Shown here in pieces: positions 17,355 through 30,267 of a stretch of DNA of 64,000 nt. The notes under the pieces are model-generated. The model had not been told where the DNA came from. It saw only the letters and a list, made by a program, of their open reading frames with translations, and made no database searches. The stretch covers positions 1 to 64,000 of the forward strand of contig CAWFUR010000013.1 in NCBI GenBank assembly GCA_963819115.1. Direction: 5' to 3'. Source of the DNA: JACVRW01 sp963819115 (GTDB taxonomy: Bacteria; Actinomycetota; Thermoleophilia; Solirubrobacterales; Thermoleophilaceae). The translations under genes were made by a program, and so were the position numbers. Within the stretch, counting starts at the first letter, position 1. Each line of letters begins with the position of its first letter.

Positions 17355-18521
17355 TTAGAGAAGCGCGGACTCGCGCCGGCGCCGGCGGATGGCCTGGCCG
17401 ATGAGCCATCCGGCCAGGGCGAGAAGTCCGATCGGCAGGGCGAGTGCCAGCACCCTGACTGCGATCCCCGCGGCACCCACCAGGAGGTTGCCGGCGTCGT
17501 TCAGGGAGTCGTCGAACGAGCCACCTCCGCCCGAGCCGTCGTCGGCGGCGAGCGTGACGAGCACGCTGGCGTAGTCGGTGCTCAGGCGCAGGCCGCGAAG
17601 CTGGGAGCGGAGGTGGGCGATCCTGCGGTCCACCGTGTCGAGCTGGGCGCGGATTGCCCCGGCCTCCTGGTCGGTGCCGGCCGCGGCGAGTCGGCGCAGC
17701 AGGCCCGTGCGCTCCGCCCGGGCGGCCTCCAGCCGCGCGGCCACCGTTACGTAGGGACGGGTCACGTCGCGGCCGGACTGGGTCTGTGAGTGAAGCGCGC
17801 CCAGGGCGGCCAGGTCTCGCAGCGCCGGTCGCAGCCGGGCGGCGGGGATGCGCAGGTCGAAGTCTCCGCCGGAGGCGTCCTTCCTGCCGGAGCTCACCGA
17901 CGAGCTGAGCACGAAGCCGCCGTAGCGGGCGGTCACCGAGCTCACCTGATCGGCCAGGTGCTCCATCTCATCGGCGGGGGCCCCGAGCTCAAGCTCCGCG
18001 GAGCGCTCGATCCGGCGGCTGGAGCGTCCCGGGGCGAAGCGACCCGCGGCGGGAGGGGGCGCGATGCGCAGGAGCTTGCGAGGGGCGGAATCGGCGCTCT
18101 TCGCAGCGCCGGGGAGCGCGGGGGACGAGGACTCGGGCGTGCTCGCGACGCTTCCGCCGCTCGCACTGAGGGGCTCCGCCGACTCCGGGCCGGTGCGCAG
18201 GGTCACCACCACCGCCAGCGCCGCGATCAACGCGAGCGCGGCGGCCGCGGCCGCGAGGGCTCGCGGCCGGACGAGGATGCGAGGTACACGGAGCCGCCCT
18301 CGTCGGGAGCCTGCCTTCGGGGGGAATCCCGCCTCCATGCGCCCGCGCATCACACGCTCGAAATCCTCGTCCGGCCGGGCCGCCTCGTCGCGAAGGAGGA
18401 GGGCCAGCTCCTGAAGCTCGCGGGCACCCTGATCCTCGTGATCGGCGTGTCCGGCGGACAGCGCGGCATCGAGGGCGGCCAGGTCGCGGTCCATCAGCAT
18501 GGTGTCCTCACGGGAGTTCAT
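17355..18521 (-). CDS. DUF4349 membrane protein, probable partner of the ECF sigma factor
   Basis: This 388-residue protein has a cytoplasmic N-terminus (1-80), one membrane helix (about 90-110), an extracellular DUF4349 region with the family's coiled-coil part (ERTGLLRRLAAAGTDQEAG), and two more hydrophobic stretches near the C-terminus ending in RRRRRESALL. It overlaps the upstream sigma factor gene by 14 nt. That pairing and topology suggest a regulatory (anti-sigma-like) role, but no classical zinc anti-sigma motif is seen, so this is inference. Confidence 0.8.
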   Translation of the reverse strand: MNSREDTMLMDRDLAALDAALSAGHADHEDQGARELQELALLLRDEAARPDEDFERVMRGRMEAGFPPKAGSRRGRLRVPRILVRPRALAAAAAALALIAALAVVVTLRTGPESAEPLSASGGSVASTPESSSPALPGAAKSADSAPRKLLRIAPPPAAGRFAPGRSSRRIERSAELELGAPADEMEHLADQVSSVTARYGGFVLSSSVSSGRKDASGGDFDLRIPAARLRPALRDLAALGALHSQTQSGRDVTRPYVTVAARLEAARAERTGLLRRLAAAGTDQEAGAIRAQLDTVDRRIAHLRSQLRGLRLSTDYASVLVTLAADDGSGGGGSFDDSLNDAGNLLVGAAGIAVRVLALALPIGLLALAGWLIGQAIRRRRRESALL

Positions 18522-19056
18522 CGCAGGCCTTCCTCAGCTTTGTCACGGTCCGGTGGAGCAGCGTGCCGGCGTTCGACTCGGAGGTCCCGAGGACCCGCGC
18601 TATTTCGGCGTTGGACAGCTCACCGGCGAACTTCAGCGCCACCAGGTCGCGTTCCCTCGGGTCGAGCACGGTGAGCGCCGAGCGCACCACCTCGCGCCGG
18701 AGCGCGTACTCGGCGTGGTCCTCCGCCAGGGGGAGGCCGGTGTCCTCCGGGTCCTCCGCGAGCACCGCGTGACGCTTGCGGCGCCGCAGCTCATCGAGAG
18801 CGGCGTTGCGCGCGATGCCGAACAGCCAGGCCTCGGCCGTCCCGCGGGCGGGCCGGTAGCTGGCCCGGCGCCGGTAGGCCCGCTCGAAGGCCTGGGCGGT
18901 CACGTCCTCGGCCGCGGCCCGGTCGCGCAGCAGCGAGGCCACATAGGCGTATACGCGAGGAAAGGTGCGCTCGTAGAGACTCGCGAAGGTGTCCCGCTCG
19001 CGGGCGCCCGCGGCGGGCAGCGTCCCGGTCACGGCGCTCTCGGCGATCACGCTCAT
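18508..19056 (-). CDS. ECF-type RNA polymerase sigma factor
   Basis: This 182-residue sigma factor from ATG 19056 contains region 2 (ASLYERTFPRVYAYVASLL through AWLFGIARNAALDELRRRK) and region 4 (LDPRERDLVALKFAGELSNA with the HTH IARVLGTSESNAGTLLHR). There is no region 3. A GTG at 19089 gives an 11-residue longer protein. The stop overlaps the DUF4349 gene, so sigma and membrane partner are likely co-expressed, perhaps from an autoregulated promoter in 19057-19169. Confidence 0.92.
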   Translation of the reverse strand: MSVIAESAVTGTLPAAGARERDTFASLYERTFPRVYAYVASLLRDRAAAEDVTAQAFERAYRRRASYRPARGTAEAWLFGIARNAALDELRRRKRHAVLAEDPEDTGLPLAEDHAEYALRREVVRSALTVLDPRERDLVALKFAGELSNAEIARVLGTSESNAGTLLHRTVTKLRKACDELP

Positions 19057-19181
19057 GTCCGTACTACGACCGCCGGCAACATCCGTCACAAGGCCGAGTC
19101 TGGCCCATGAGGGGTGGGATCGCGGCAGCGGCGTGAAACGGCTCGTGCACTCTTCCCTACAGATTCCGCGTGGCCAAGCCG

Positions 19182-19667
19182 ATGAGAACCAAGGTGAGAC
19201 GGATCATCGTTCCCCTGGCGCTTTGCGCCGCGCTAGCGCTCGCCGTCGTGGCTCAGGCCGACGACGAGGAGCAGCTGGCCCCTGTCTGGGCGACGATCAA
19301 CGTCTGCGACGCCGGCGGCAATCAGGTGGGAGCGCGTGTCGGCGTGCCCGGAGACGGCAGCGACGTGCAGATCTACGCTCGCTTCACCGTCGAGTGGTAC
19401 AGCGAGAAGCAGGGAACATGGCTCCCGGTTGAGGGCGTGCCCAGCTCGCCCTGGATGTCGGTGGGATCCGCCGCCCTCACCACCCAGCAGGCCGGCTACA
19501 CCTTCCAGTTCGACCAGCCCGCCGACGGCCGCGCCAAGCAGGTGCGCGCCCTGGCCGAGGTCCAGTGGCGCGACGGCGCCACGGTCATCCGCTCAACGTC
19601 GGTCGGCACCCAGGCGGGCGCCGCCAGCGACGTGGGCGGCTCACAGGCCAGCTGCACCCTGTCGTAA
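19182..19667 (+). CDS. Secreted protein of unknown function
   Basis: This 161-residue protein from ATG 19182 (an in-frame GTG at 19170 is also possible) has a basic N-terminus, a hydrophobic signal and a likely cleavage site after VAQA. The mature part is beta-rich (WATINVCDAGGN, YARFTVEWYSEKQGTW, YTFQFDQPADG) with two Cys that could pair. No family recognised. It is divergent from the ECF sigma gene and could be a member of that regulon. Confidence 0.7.
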   Translation: MRTKVRRIIVPLALCAALALAVVAQADDEEQLAPVWATINVCDAGGNQVGARVGVPGDGSDVQIYARFTVEWYSEKQGTWLPVEGVPSSPWMSVGSAALTTQQAGYTFQFDQPADGRAKQVRALAEVQWRDGATVIRSTSVGTQAGAASDVGGSQASCTLS

Positions 19668-19670
19668 GGC

Positions 19671-19720
19671 ATGGCTGCGGTGCTCGACCGATCGACGATC
19701 GGTCTGCGCTCCTCGCCTAG
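19671..19720 (-). repeat. 3'-end hairpin element, copy A
   Basis: In minus orientation it reads GGCGAGGAGCGCAG, then the stem ACCGATC-GTC-GATCGGT, then CGAGCACCGCAGCCAT. It begins inside the stop codon region of the glycerophosphodiesterase gene (TAGGCGAGGAGCGCAG). See the finding on the six-copy family. Confidence 0.85.
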
Positions 19721-20406
19721 CGTTTCGGCCGGAATAAACGAGGGTCGTTGGTGATCACGCCGTCGGCGCCCATCTGCTCGAAGCGCCGGATGGCCCGGGC
19801 GTCGTCCACGGTCCACACGTACACCTCTCCGCCGGCGCCGTGCACGGCCTCGATGAGGCGGCTGCTCGCCAAGAGCCGGTTCACCATGATCGCCTCGCAG
19901 CCGCCGGCCTCAAGCCGCTCCACGGCCTGGCCCGGCAGGCGCGCCCGCATCACGCGCACCGCCGCGTAGGCGGGCACCGCCAGCCACGAGCGGGTGTAGT
20001 CGCGCCGCACTCGCGGAACCGACCAGCCGCGCCGCAGCCCCGGCCGCAGCTCGCCCAGCCGGTCGAGGCTCTCGGGGTACATGGTGGACACGAGCGAGCG
20101 CTCGGCCAGCCCGCGTTCGGCCAGCCCCTCCACCACCTCCCGCTCGTAGCCCGGCAGCTTCAGGTCCACGTCGAGCGTCACGCCGGCGTAGGCCTCACCC
20201 GCGAAGTGGTCCAGCCCCTCGTCCATCGTGAGGCATTCGCGCCCCGCGGCGTCCTCGTAGTCGTGGGCCAGCACCAGCCGCCCGTCGCGGGTGCGCAGGA
20301 TGTCGAACTCGACCATGTCCACCCCGTGCTCGAGGGCGGCCTCGAAGCTCTCGATGGTGTTGCCGGGCGCCACGTGCGCCGCTCCCTTGTGGCCTACGCG
20401 GATCAC
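19717..20406 (-). CDS. Glycerophosphodiester phosphodiesterase family protein
   Basis: This 229-residue GDPD-type TIM barrel begins at GTG 20406, overlapping the Nei-like gene stop (GTGA). Catalytic landmarks: first His in VGHKGAAHVAPGNTIESF (with ENT replaced by GNT), VEFDILRTRDG for metal and the second His in LVLAHDYED. The C-terminal WTVDDARAIRRFEQMGADGVITNDP is typical. No signal peptide is seen, so it is probably cytoplasmic. It would hydrolyse glycerophosphodiesters to glycerol-3-phosphate plus alcohol. The stop is embedded in hairpin element copy A. Confidence 0.92.
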   Translation of the reverse strand: MIRVGHKGAAHVAPGNTIESFEAALEHGVDMVEFDILRTRDGRLVLAHDYEDAAGRECLTMDEGLDHFAGEAYAGVTLDVDLKLPGYEREVVEGLAERGLAERSLVSTMYPESLDRLGELRPGLRRGWSVPRVRRDYTRSWLAVPAYAAVRVMRARLPGQAVERLEAGGCEAIMVNRLLASSRLIEAVHGAGGEVYVWTVDDARAIRRFEQMGADGVITNDPRLFRPKR

Positions 20407-21179
20407 GCCTGGCACGCCGGGCACCAGTAGGTGGTGCGGTTGTCGTCGCCCTGCCCGCGGGCGCGGATGATCGTTCCGCAACGGCGGCAGGGGCGCCCGT
20501 GGCGCTCGAACACCCAGGGGTCGCGCGCCTGCCAGCCACCGGCGGCGGAGGCCTGCATCAACGGCCGGACGACCTCCACGAGCTCGAGCGCGAGGTCGTC
20601 CGGGACCTCGGACACGGGCCGCCAGGGATTCACCCCGGCGAGGAAGCACGCCTCCGCCTTCCAGAGGTTCCCGATCCCGGCGATGTTGCGCTGGTCGAGG
20701 AGGGCGTCGGCGATGCCGCGCGTGGGATCGTCCTGGCGGAGGCGGCGCAGGAATCCGACGGTGTCGAGCTCCTCGGCAAGGATGTCCGGCCCGAGTCCCG
20801 CGAGGCGCTGGTCGAAGCGGGTCCGCGACTCGGTCATCAGCTCCAGCACCGGGCCGTCGAACTGAACCACCTCGTGCTCCGGAGTGCGGATCACGAGCCA
20901 GGCGCGACGCGGGCTGCGCTTCCAGCGCTGGCCCCGCCGGTAGACGCCCCAGGCCCCGCCCATGCGCAGGTGCGAGTGCAGCGTGAGGTCACCCTCGAAG
21001 CGCACGAAGAGATGCTTCCCGTGGGCGTCCACGGACCGTACGGCGCGGCCGTCCAGCCGCTCGGGCCAGCGGTCCATGGCGTGCCGGCGCTGCGGTGTCT
21101 CGACCTCCTGGATCGGGCGCCCCAGCAGTGCCGAGCGGATGCGGCTTGCCGCGTAGTGGATCGTGTCGCCTTCGGGCAT
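20403..21179 (-). CDS. nei: Fpg/Nei-family DNA glycosylase (endonuclease VIII-like)
   Basis: This 258-residue base-excision repair enzyme starts MPEGDTI, the endonuclease VIII-like N-terminus (Pro2 nucleophile, Glu3 catalytic). The H2TH region (DQRNIAGIGNLWKAEACF) and a C-terminal zinc finger (CRRCG ... CPAC) are complete. It should excise oxidised pyrimidines and cleave the abasic strand. It is coupled to the GDPD gene by a GTGA overlap and preceded by a small membrane protein gene 23 nt upstream. Confidence 0.94.
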   Translation of the reverse strand: MPEGDTIHYAASRIRSALLGRPIQEVETPQRRHAMDRWPERLDGRAVRSVDAHGKHLFVRFEGDLTLHSHLRMGGAWGVYRRGQRWKRSPRRAWLVIRTPEHEVVQFDGPVLELMTESRTRFDQRLAGLGPDILAEELDTVGFLRRLRQDDPTRGIADALLDQRNIAGIGNLWKAEACFLAGVNPWRPVSEVPDDLALELVEVVRPLMQASAAGGWQARDPWVFERHGRPCRRCGTIIRARGQGDDNRTTYWCPACQA

Positions 21180-21202
21180 GACGCTCTAGAGAGATGTACG
21201 CG

Positions 21203-21442
21203 TCACTGGCGCCACTCGCGCAGGCCGCCCCGGTAGGGCAGCGCGGCGTCGAGCGCGCGAAGGACGAGGGCACAGCCGGTGAGCACGAGTGCGAGGGCCA
21301 GGGCGCCGTGCAGCTCACCGGCGCCCACCAGGCCGGCCACGCCCGCCGCGCCGGGACGCCAGACGCGCCAGTTCGGCTCCCAGGGCCGGTCGTCCGGCGA
21401 GTCCGGCCCGGGCTCGTGCACGTACGCGAGGAATGGCACCAC
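21203..21442 (-). CDS. Small putative membrane protein
   Basis: A 79-residue frame from GTG 21442: a polar N-terminal third (acidic, Trp-rich) followed by one or two hydrophobic helices (AAGVAGLVGAGELHGALALA, TGCALVLRALDAAL). It fits between the divergent xth and the downstream nei gene, in the nei direction. No homologue family recognised; it could be a real short protein or a fortuitous frame. Confidence 0.5.
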   Translation of the reverse strand: MVPFLAYVHEPGPDSPDDRPWEPNWRVWRPGAAGVAGLVGAGELHGALALALVLTGCALVLRALDAALPYRGGLREWRQ

Positions 21443-21478
21443 AGGGGAGGATAGGCCGCTCGTTTAGGGTCGGGCGCC

Positions 21479-22249
21479 GTGAGGATCGCCACGTGGAACG
21501 TGAACTCCCTGAAGGTGCGGATGCCGCGCGTGCTCGAGTTCCTCGAGCAGCACCGGCCGGACCTGCTCCTGATGCAGGAGACGAAGTCCGACCCGGACGC
21601 CTTCCCCGTGATGGAGCTGGAGGCGGCGGGATACCAGGCGGTGCACCACAGCGCCGGCCGCTGGGCGGGTGTGGCGCTGGCCGCTCCGGCCGGAGCCGAG
21701 ATCACCGACGTGCGAACCGGCCTGGAGGGAGAGCCCGCCGGCGACGAGGCGCGCTGGCTCGAGGCCACCGTGGACGGTGTGCGGGCGGTGCCGGTGTACG
21801 TGCCCAACGGACGCGAGGTGGACTCGCCGCCCTACATGGACAAGCTCCGCTTCCTCGAGGCCGCCGCCGCCCGGATTGCCGAGCTGTCGACCGGGCCGCT
21901 GGTGGTGGCGGGCGACTTCAACGTCTGCCCCACCGATCTCGATGTGTACGACCCCGCGGCCTTTGTGGGCTCCACCCATGTGACCCCGGCCGAGCGCGAG
22001 CGCTTCGCCGCGCTGCTCGACGCCGGAGTGGCGGATGCCTTCCGTGAGCTGCATCCGGACGAGCCAGGGTTCACCTGGTGGGACTACCGGCAGGGCCACT
22101 TCCATCGCAAGATGGGCCTGCGGATCGACGCCGTGCTGCTCTCACCGCCGCTCGCGGAGCGGCTCGAGTCGTGCGGGATCGACCGCAACTACCGCAAGGG
22201 CCCGAAGCCCTCGGACCACGCCCCGCTGCTCGCGGACCTGCGCGACTAG
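21479..22249 (+). CDS. xth: Exodeoxyribonuclease III (AP endonuclease)
   Basis: This 256-residue EEP-fold nuclease starts at GTG with MRIATWNVNSLKVR. Active-site segments: LLMQETK (Glu for Mg2+), VPNGREVDSPPYMDKLRF, VVAGDFNVCPTDLDVYD (Asp/Asn), FTWWDYR and the C-terminal SDHAPLLADL (Asp-His pair). It cuts at abasic sites and trims 3' ends in base-excision repair, complementing the divergent nei gene. The stop is followed immediately by hairpin element copy F. Confidence 0.95.
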   Translation: MRIATWNVNSLKVRMPRVLEFLEQHRPDLLLMQETKSDPDAFPVMELEAAGYQAVHHSAGRWAGVALAAPAGAEITDVRTGLEGEPAGDEARWLEATVDGVRAVPVYVPNGREVDSPPYMDKLRFLEAAAARIAELSTGPLVVAGDFNVCPTDLDVYDPAAFVGSTHVTPAERERFAALLDAGVADAFRELHPDEPGFTWWDYRQGHFHRKMGLRIDAVLLSPPLAERLESCGIDRNYRKGPKPSDHAPLLADLRD

Positions 22250-22294
22250 GGAGGAGCGCAGCCCGGGCGTTGGCCGGGCGAGCACCGGACCATG
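22250..22294 (+). repeat. 3'-end hairpin element, copy F
   Basis: GGAGGAGCGCAG, stem GCCCGG(GCGTT)GGCCGGGC region, then GAGCACCGGACCATGCC. It starts directly after the xth stop codon and is in xth sense orientation. Confidence 0.8.
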
Positions 22295-22297
22295 CCG

Positions 22298-23076
22298 TCA
22301 GGCGCGGGCGCGCAGCGAGAACATGAGAGGGATCCGCGGGCTTCCCGCGGGGAAGCGCCACACGTCGTGGGCGGCGCGCTCGAGGAAGCGCCAGCGCGGC
22401 GACAGCGTGTGGTCGTGCTCGTGCAGCAGCTCCAGCCGCAGGCCGGCGGCGGTGATCGCCGAGACGATGTCCCCGAGCGTGTGCTGCCACTCCTCGGTCC
22501 GGTTGTGGACCGTGACCGCGCCGAGGTCGGCGTAGGTGCCCGGCTCGTCGAACTCGAGGCGGGCGGGGAAGTAGTCGTTCTCCACCCGCAGCTCGTCCTC
22601 GGCGAAGACCCAGGAGAAGGGGTGGAACTCGCTCAGGTAGAGGAATCCTCCCGGCTCCACCAGTGAGGCCACGACCTCGGCCCAGCGGCGAATGTCCGGC
22701 AGCCAGTTGATGGCGCCGAGCCCGGTGTAGACGATCTCGAAGCGCCGCCCGCCGAGGGCCGCGGGGGCGTCGTGCACCTCGGCCTGGACGAACTCCGCGT
22801 CGAGGCCCGCCGTGGCCGCGATGCCGCGAGCCGCCTCCACCGCCGGCTCCGAGAAGTCGAGCCCGGTCACCTCCGCCCCGCGCCGGGCCCAGGAGAGGGT
22901 GTCGAGGCCGAAGTGGCACTGGAGGTGGAGGAGCGAGCGGCCGGCCACGTCCCCGACCTCCTCGAGCTCGAACGGGCGCAGCGTGTCGCGGCCGCCGATG
23001 AACGCCTCCACGTCGTAGAACGCGCTGGCGGTGTGGAGTGGCACGCGCTCGTCCCACCAGGCGCGGTTCAGCTCGC

Positions 23077-23080
<4 letters not shown>
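22298..23080 (-). CDS. Class I SAM-dependent methyltransferase
   Basis: This 260-residue methyltransferase has the SAM motif LLHLQCHFGLDTLSWARRGA, an acidic TGLDFSEPAVEAAR strand end and a VYTGLGAINWLPD motif IV. The rest (GGFLYLSEFHPFSWV, LGDIVSAITAAGL) matches small-molecule methyltransferases of the Methyltransf_25 type. Substrate unknown. The start overlaps the Lhr-helicase stop (ATGA), so it is likely co-translated. Confidence 0.88.
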
Positions 23081-27564
<4,484 letters not shown>

Positions 27565-27615
27565 GCGACATACGAATCTACCGCGACGGTCTCGCGACCC
27601 CGATGGCCGCTTGGG

Positions 27616-28341
27616 CTAGAGCCCGGCGGGATGCCGCACGGTGTACCCGCTGCGTGAGCGCATGCGGGCGGTCCAGCGGTTGCCGCTGCTCTTGCCCGAG
27701 CTCGTGTCGAAGCGCAGGCCGGCCACCACCATGTAGGCGTGGCCCGCGTTGGCCATCACCGAGACCCACTCGCCGCGGCCGCGCTTGCCGTAGGACTCGA
27801 GCGCGCTCGAGTCGAGCTGGGTGTCCAGGAGCCCGCCGCCGTGGAGCGCATAGCTCACCGAGCCGGAGCAGTCATAGCCGGAGTCGCGCCAGCTTCCGTG
27901 GCCGCCGCCGTACTTGTAGGGCTTCGTGGCGATCCTGTTCCCGGCGGCGATGATCTCCGCCACCTCCGGCGGTGCCGAGGCCGGGGGCACGGCGAGGCCG
28001 TCGGGACCGATGGTGGCCTTGTCGCTGACGGGCGCCGCCACCTCCGGCTCGCCCACCGCGCGGGCACGCACGAGGCGCTGCTCGGGCCGCGTGGCCACGC
28101 CGTCGACCTTCCGATCCTCGGCCTGCTCGAAGTCCATGAGACTGTCCGCCGTGTCCGGACCGAATTCTCCGTCCGCCGCGGTCTCGCGCCCCGTGTGGTC
28201 GAGGAAGCGCTGGAGCTTGAGCACGTCTCCCCCCGTCGACCCCTGCTTCAGGATCCGGGAGGCGTAGCGGGCCGCAAGCGCGTTGCTCGACAGGGCGACC
28301 GTGAGCACAAGGCCGATCAGGATCGGCAGCGTCCGTTTCAT
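27616..28341 (-). CDS. Secreted peptidoglycan-binding NlpC/P60-like hydrolase
   Basis: This 241-residue exported protein has a signal peptide (1-23), a peptidoglycan-binding-like domain (about 30-75; GDVLKLQRFLDHTGR, DGEFGPDTADSLMDFE) and a C-terminal NlpC/P60-type domain with Cys158 (YDCSGSVSYAL) and His203 (ANAGHAYMVV). It should cleave peptide stems in the wall. It has a c-di-AMP riboswitch in its leader, matching the known control of resuscitation and wall hydrolase genes in Actinobacteria. It is 51 nt upstream of lhr. Confidence 0.9.
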   Translation of the reverse strand: MKRTLPILIGLVLTVALSSNALAARYASRILKQGSTGGDVLKLQRFLDHTGRETAADGEFGPDTADSLMDFEQAEDRKVDGVATRPEQRLVRARAVGEPEVAAPVSDKATIGPDGLAVPPASAPPEVAEIIAAGNRIATKPYKYGGGHGSWRDSGYDCSGSVSYALHGGGLLDTQLDSSALESYGKRGRGEWVSVMANAGHAYMVVAGLRFDTSSGKSSGNRWTARMRSRSGYTVRHPAGL

Positions 28342-28367
28342 GGGGCGCGGGAACTCCTTCTCTTCTA

Positions 28368-28492
28368 TGCGCCTACGGGGTTAGCTGACGGGCTCGCGCC
28401 AGAAGAGCGGCGCTACTCGGCAAAGGCCGTGATTCGCCCCGAAAGAAGGTGGGTCCCCCGCTCCCCGGCCACGTGGCGGCCGGGAACTCGGC
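28368..28492 (-). ncRNA. c-di-AMP riboswitch (ydaO-yuaA class)
   Basis: On the minus strand the leader contains the class landmarks in order: GGGGGACCCA, GGGGCGAATC, a variable CGGCCTTTGCCG hairpin, and the strongly conserved 3' block CCCGTCAGCTAACCCCGTAG followed by GC. A GAAGGAG ribosome site and the hydrolase ATG come next. ydaO riboswitches bind c-di-AMP and turn off expression of wall-remodelling and osmolyte genes. The limits are approximate. Confidence 0.9.
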
Positions 28493-28547
28493 TATTAGAA
28501 CTAAGTAGTCACCATAACGATGCGCGCGGCGTGGATACGCTGCTGAC

Positions 28548-28844
28548 ATGAATCGCCCAACCCGTCAGCTGACCGCAATCGCCGCCACAGTCGCGTTCGC
28601 CCTCGTTCCCGTGGCGTGTGGGGACGACGACGTGAAGGACGCTCAGAACAAGGCCACGGACGCCGCGAACAGCGTCAAGACGGAGGCCGAGGACCTGAAG
28701 AAGTCGGTGGATTCGAAGCACGACCGGCAGGCCCGGGTGGACGAGTTGCAGAAGGAGGCGAAGAAGCTGAAGGCCCAGGGCAGCGACCGCGCCGACGACG
28801 TTCGCCGCGAACTCGAGAAGGCGCGCGAGGACCTGTCCCGCTAG
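28548..28844 (+). CDS. Small exported helical protein, possible lipoprotein
   Basis: This 98-residue protein has a signal segment (AIAATVAFALVPVAC) whose Cys24 is followed by GDDD; the -3 residue is Pro, so the lipobox is imperfect. The mature part is a highly charged Lys/Glu/Asp helix (DAQNKATDAANSVKTEAEDL) likely to form a coiled coil, similar in style to YtxH-like or Lpp-like proteins. Function unknown. It is divergent from the riboswitch gene and ends at a CTAG shared with the convergent uracil-DNA glycosylase. Confidence 0.72.
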   Translation: MNRPTRQLTAIAATVAFALVPVACGDDDVKDAQNKATDAANSVKTEAEDLKKSVDSKHDRQARVDELQKEAKKLKAQGSDRADDVRRELEKAREDLSR

Positions 28845-29548
28845 GCGCTGGTGGCCAGCTCGCGCGCTCGGGCGAAGACGGCGTCCATCATCTCCTCCGT
28901 CAGCCGGCCGGTGAAGGTGTTCTGCTGGCTGGGGTGATAGCTGCCGAGGAGCACCGGCCCGTCCTCCACCGCGAACTCTGCACCGTGCCCGAAGGGCGGC
29001 CGGGGCCGGACGCCGAGCAGCCGGCAAGCGGCGTCCCAGGCGAAGCCCCCGAGGCACAGCACCACCCGCGGTCGCAGCAGCTCGAGCTCCTCCGCGGCGT
29101 ACGGAAGGCAGTTGTCGCGCTCCTCGGGCAGCGGGCGGTTGGACGGAGGAGCGCAACGCACCGCGGCGGCCACGAACGCGCCGTCGAGGCGCAGGCCGTC
29201 CTCGGCGTCCACCGACTCGGCCTGGTTGGCGAAGCCGGTGCGGTGCATCGAGGCGAAGAGCCAGTCGCCCGAGCGGTCTCCGGTGAAGACCCGCCCCGTG
29301 CGGTTGCCGCCGTGGGCCGCCGGCGCCAGGCCCAGCACGTACACCGGTGCGTCCGGATCGCCGAACCCCGGCACCGGCCGGCCCCAGTACTCCTCATCGC
29401 GGAAGGCGGCCCGCTTCTCCCTCGCCACCCGTTCGCGCCATTCGACGAGGCGGGGGCAGCGGCGGCAGGAGACCACGCGCGCCTCGAGCTCCGCCAGCGA
29501 GGGAGGGGAGCTCAGTCTTTGAGTCTCCGGCCGGTGGTGAACAGCCAC
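28841..29548 (-). CDS. Uracil-DNA glycosylase family 5 (UdgB type)
   Basis: A UdgB-like iron-sulfur uracil-DNA glycosylase. Family landmarks: CRRCPRLVEWRERVAREKR with the first cluster cysteines, YWGRPVPGFGDP, the motif 1 segment VLGLAPAAHGGNRTGRVFTG, CLGG and YHPSQQNTFTG (motif 2 His). UdgB removes uracil, hypoxanthine and other deaminated bases. Start uncertain: GTG 29548 overlaps the ABC permease by 37 nt. The family N-terminus and a GGAG 9 nt upstream favour a CTG at 29515 that overlaps the permease stop as CTGA. Confidence 0.9.
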   Translation of the reverse strand: MAVHHRPETQRLSSPPSLAELEARVVSCRRCPRLVEWRERVAREKRAAFRDEEYWGRPVPGFGDPDAPVYVLGLAPAAHGGNRTGRVFTGDRSGDWLFASMHRTGFANQAESVDAEDGLRLDGAFVAAAVRCAPPSNRPLPEERDNCLPYAAEELELLRPRVVLCLGGFAWDAACRLLGVRPRPPFGHGAEFAVEDGPVLLGSYHPSQQNTFTGRLTEEMMDAVFARARELATSA

Positions 29549-30267
29549 TGGGCCCAGGCGTAGGTCGGGAGCGCCAGGGCGGCGGTCACGGCCAGGCACA
29601 GCCACACGGACACGTCGGACTCGCCCAGGAACCCGAAGCGCACGCCGTTCACGAGGTAGAAGACCGGGTTCACGTGCGACAGCTCGTGCCAGGGCGCGGG
29701 CAGGATGTCCACGGAGTAGAAGACTCCGCCCACGAACGCGAGCGGCAGGATCACGATGTTCGCGATGAAGGTGGTGTGGTCCCAGGTCTCCGCGTAGATC
29801 CCCACCACGAGGCCGAGCGAGGCGAACAGGACGAGGCCGAGGGCCACCGCGGCGATCAGGGCGAAGGGCTGTTCGACCGGCACGCCCACGAGGAGCACCG
29901 ACAGCACGAGCAGCGAGCCGCCGATGGCCAGGGCGCGGAAGATGCCTCCCACCGTGTAGCCGAGCGTCATCTGCCAGGGACGCATGGGGGCGGACAGCAC
30001 GTCGTTGATGTAGCGGTCGAAGCGGGCCTGGAAGATGGTGGAGGCGTTGTTGGCGTAGGCCGCCTGGACCATTCCCATGGTGATCAGGCCGGGCACGATG
30101 AACACGTCGTAGTCCACGTCGCCCACATGCTTGATCCGCCCGCCGAGCGACAGCCCGAAGACGAGGATGAAGAGCAGGGACGAGACCACCGGCGCCAGCA
30201 CAGTCTGTGTCCAGAGCTTGGAGACGCGCAGCGTCTCGCGGCGGCAGAGCCAGGCGAGGCCGGTCAC
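29512..30267 (-). CDS. ABC-2 type exporter permease
   Basis: This 251-residue integral membrane protein has about six helices and the ABC-2 signature region (LAFVGGVFYSVDILPAPW). FQARFDRYINDVLSAPM is the intracellular coupling segment typical of daunorubicin/YadH-type permeases. It pairs with the upstream ATPase through a 4-nt ATGA-type overlap. The substrate is unknown; the family exports drugs, lipids or polysaccharides. Confidence 0.92.
   Translation of the reverse strand: MTGLAWLCRRETLRVSKLWTQTVLAPVVSSLLFILVFGLSLGGRIKHVGDVDYDVFIVPGLITMGMVQAAYANNASTIFQARFDRYINDVLSAPMRPWQMTLGYTVGGIFRALAIGGSLLVLSVLLVGVPVEQPFALIAAVALGLVLFASLGLVVGIYAETWDHTTFIANIVILPLAFVGGVFYSVDILPAPWHELSHVNPVFYLVNGVRFGFLGESDVSVWLCLAVTAALALPTYAWAQWLFTTGRRLKD

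Noticed and set aside
14410..17409. A 999-codon minus-strand frame
   Set aside because: It covers ilvA, crp and the aldo/keto reductase genes in shifted frames; its composition (Arg/Gly/His) is that of a shadow.
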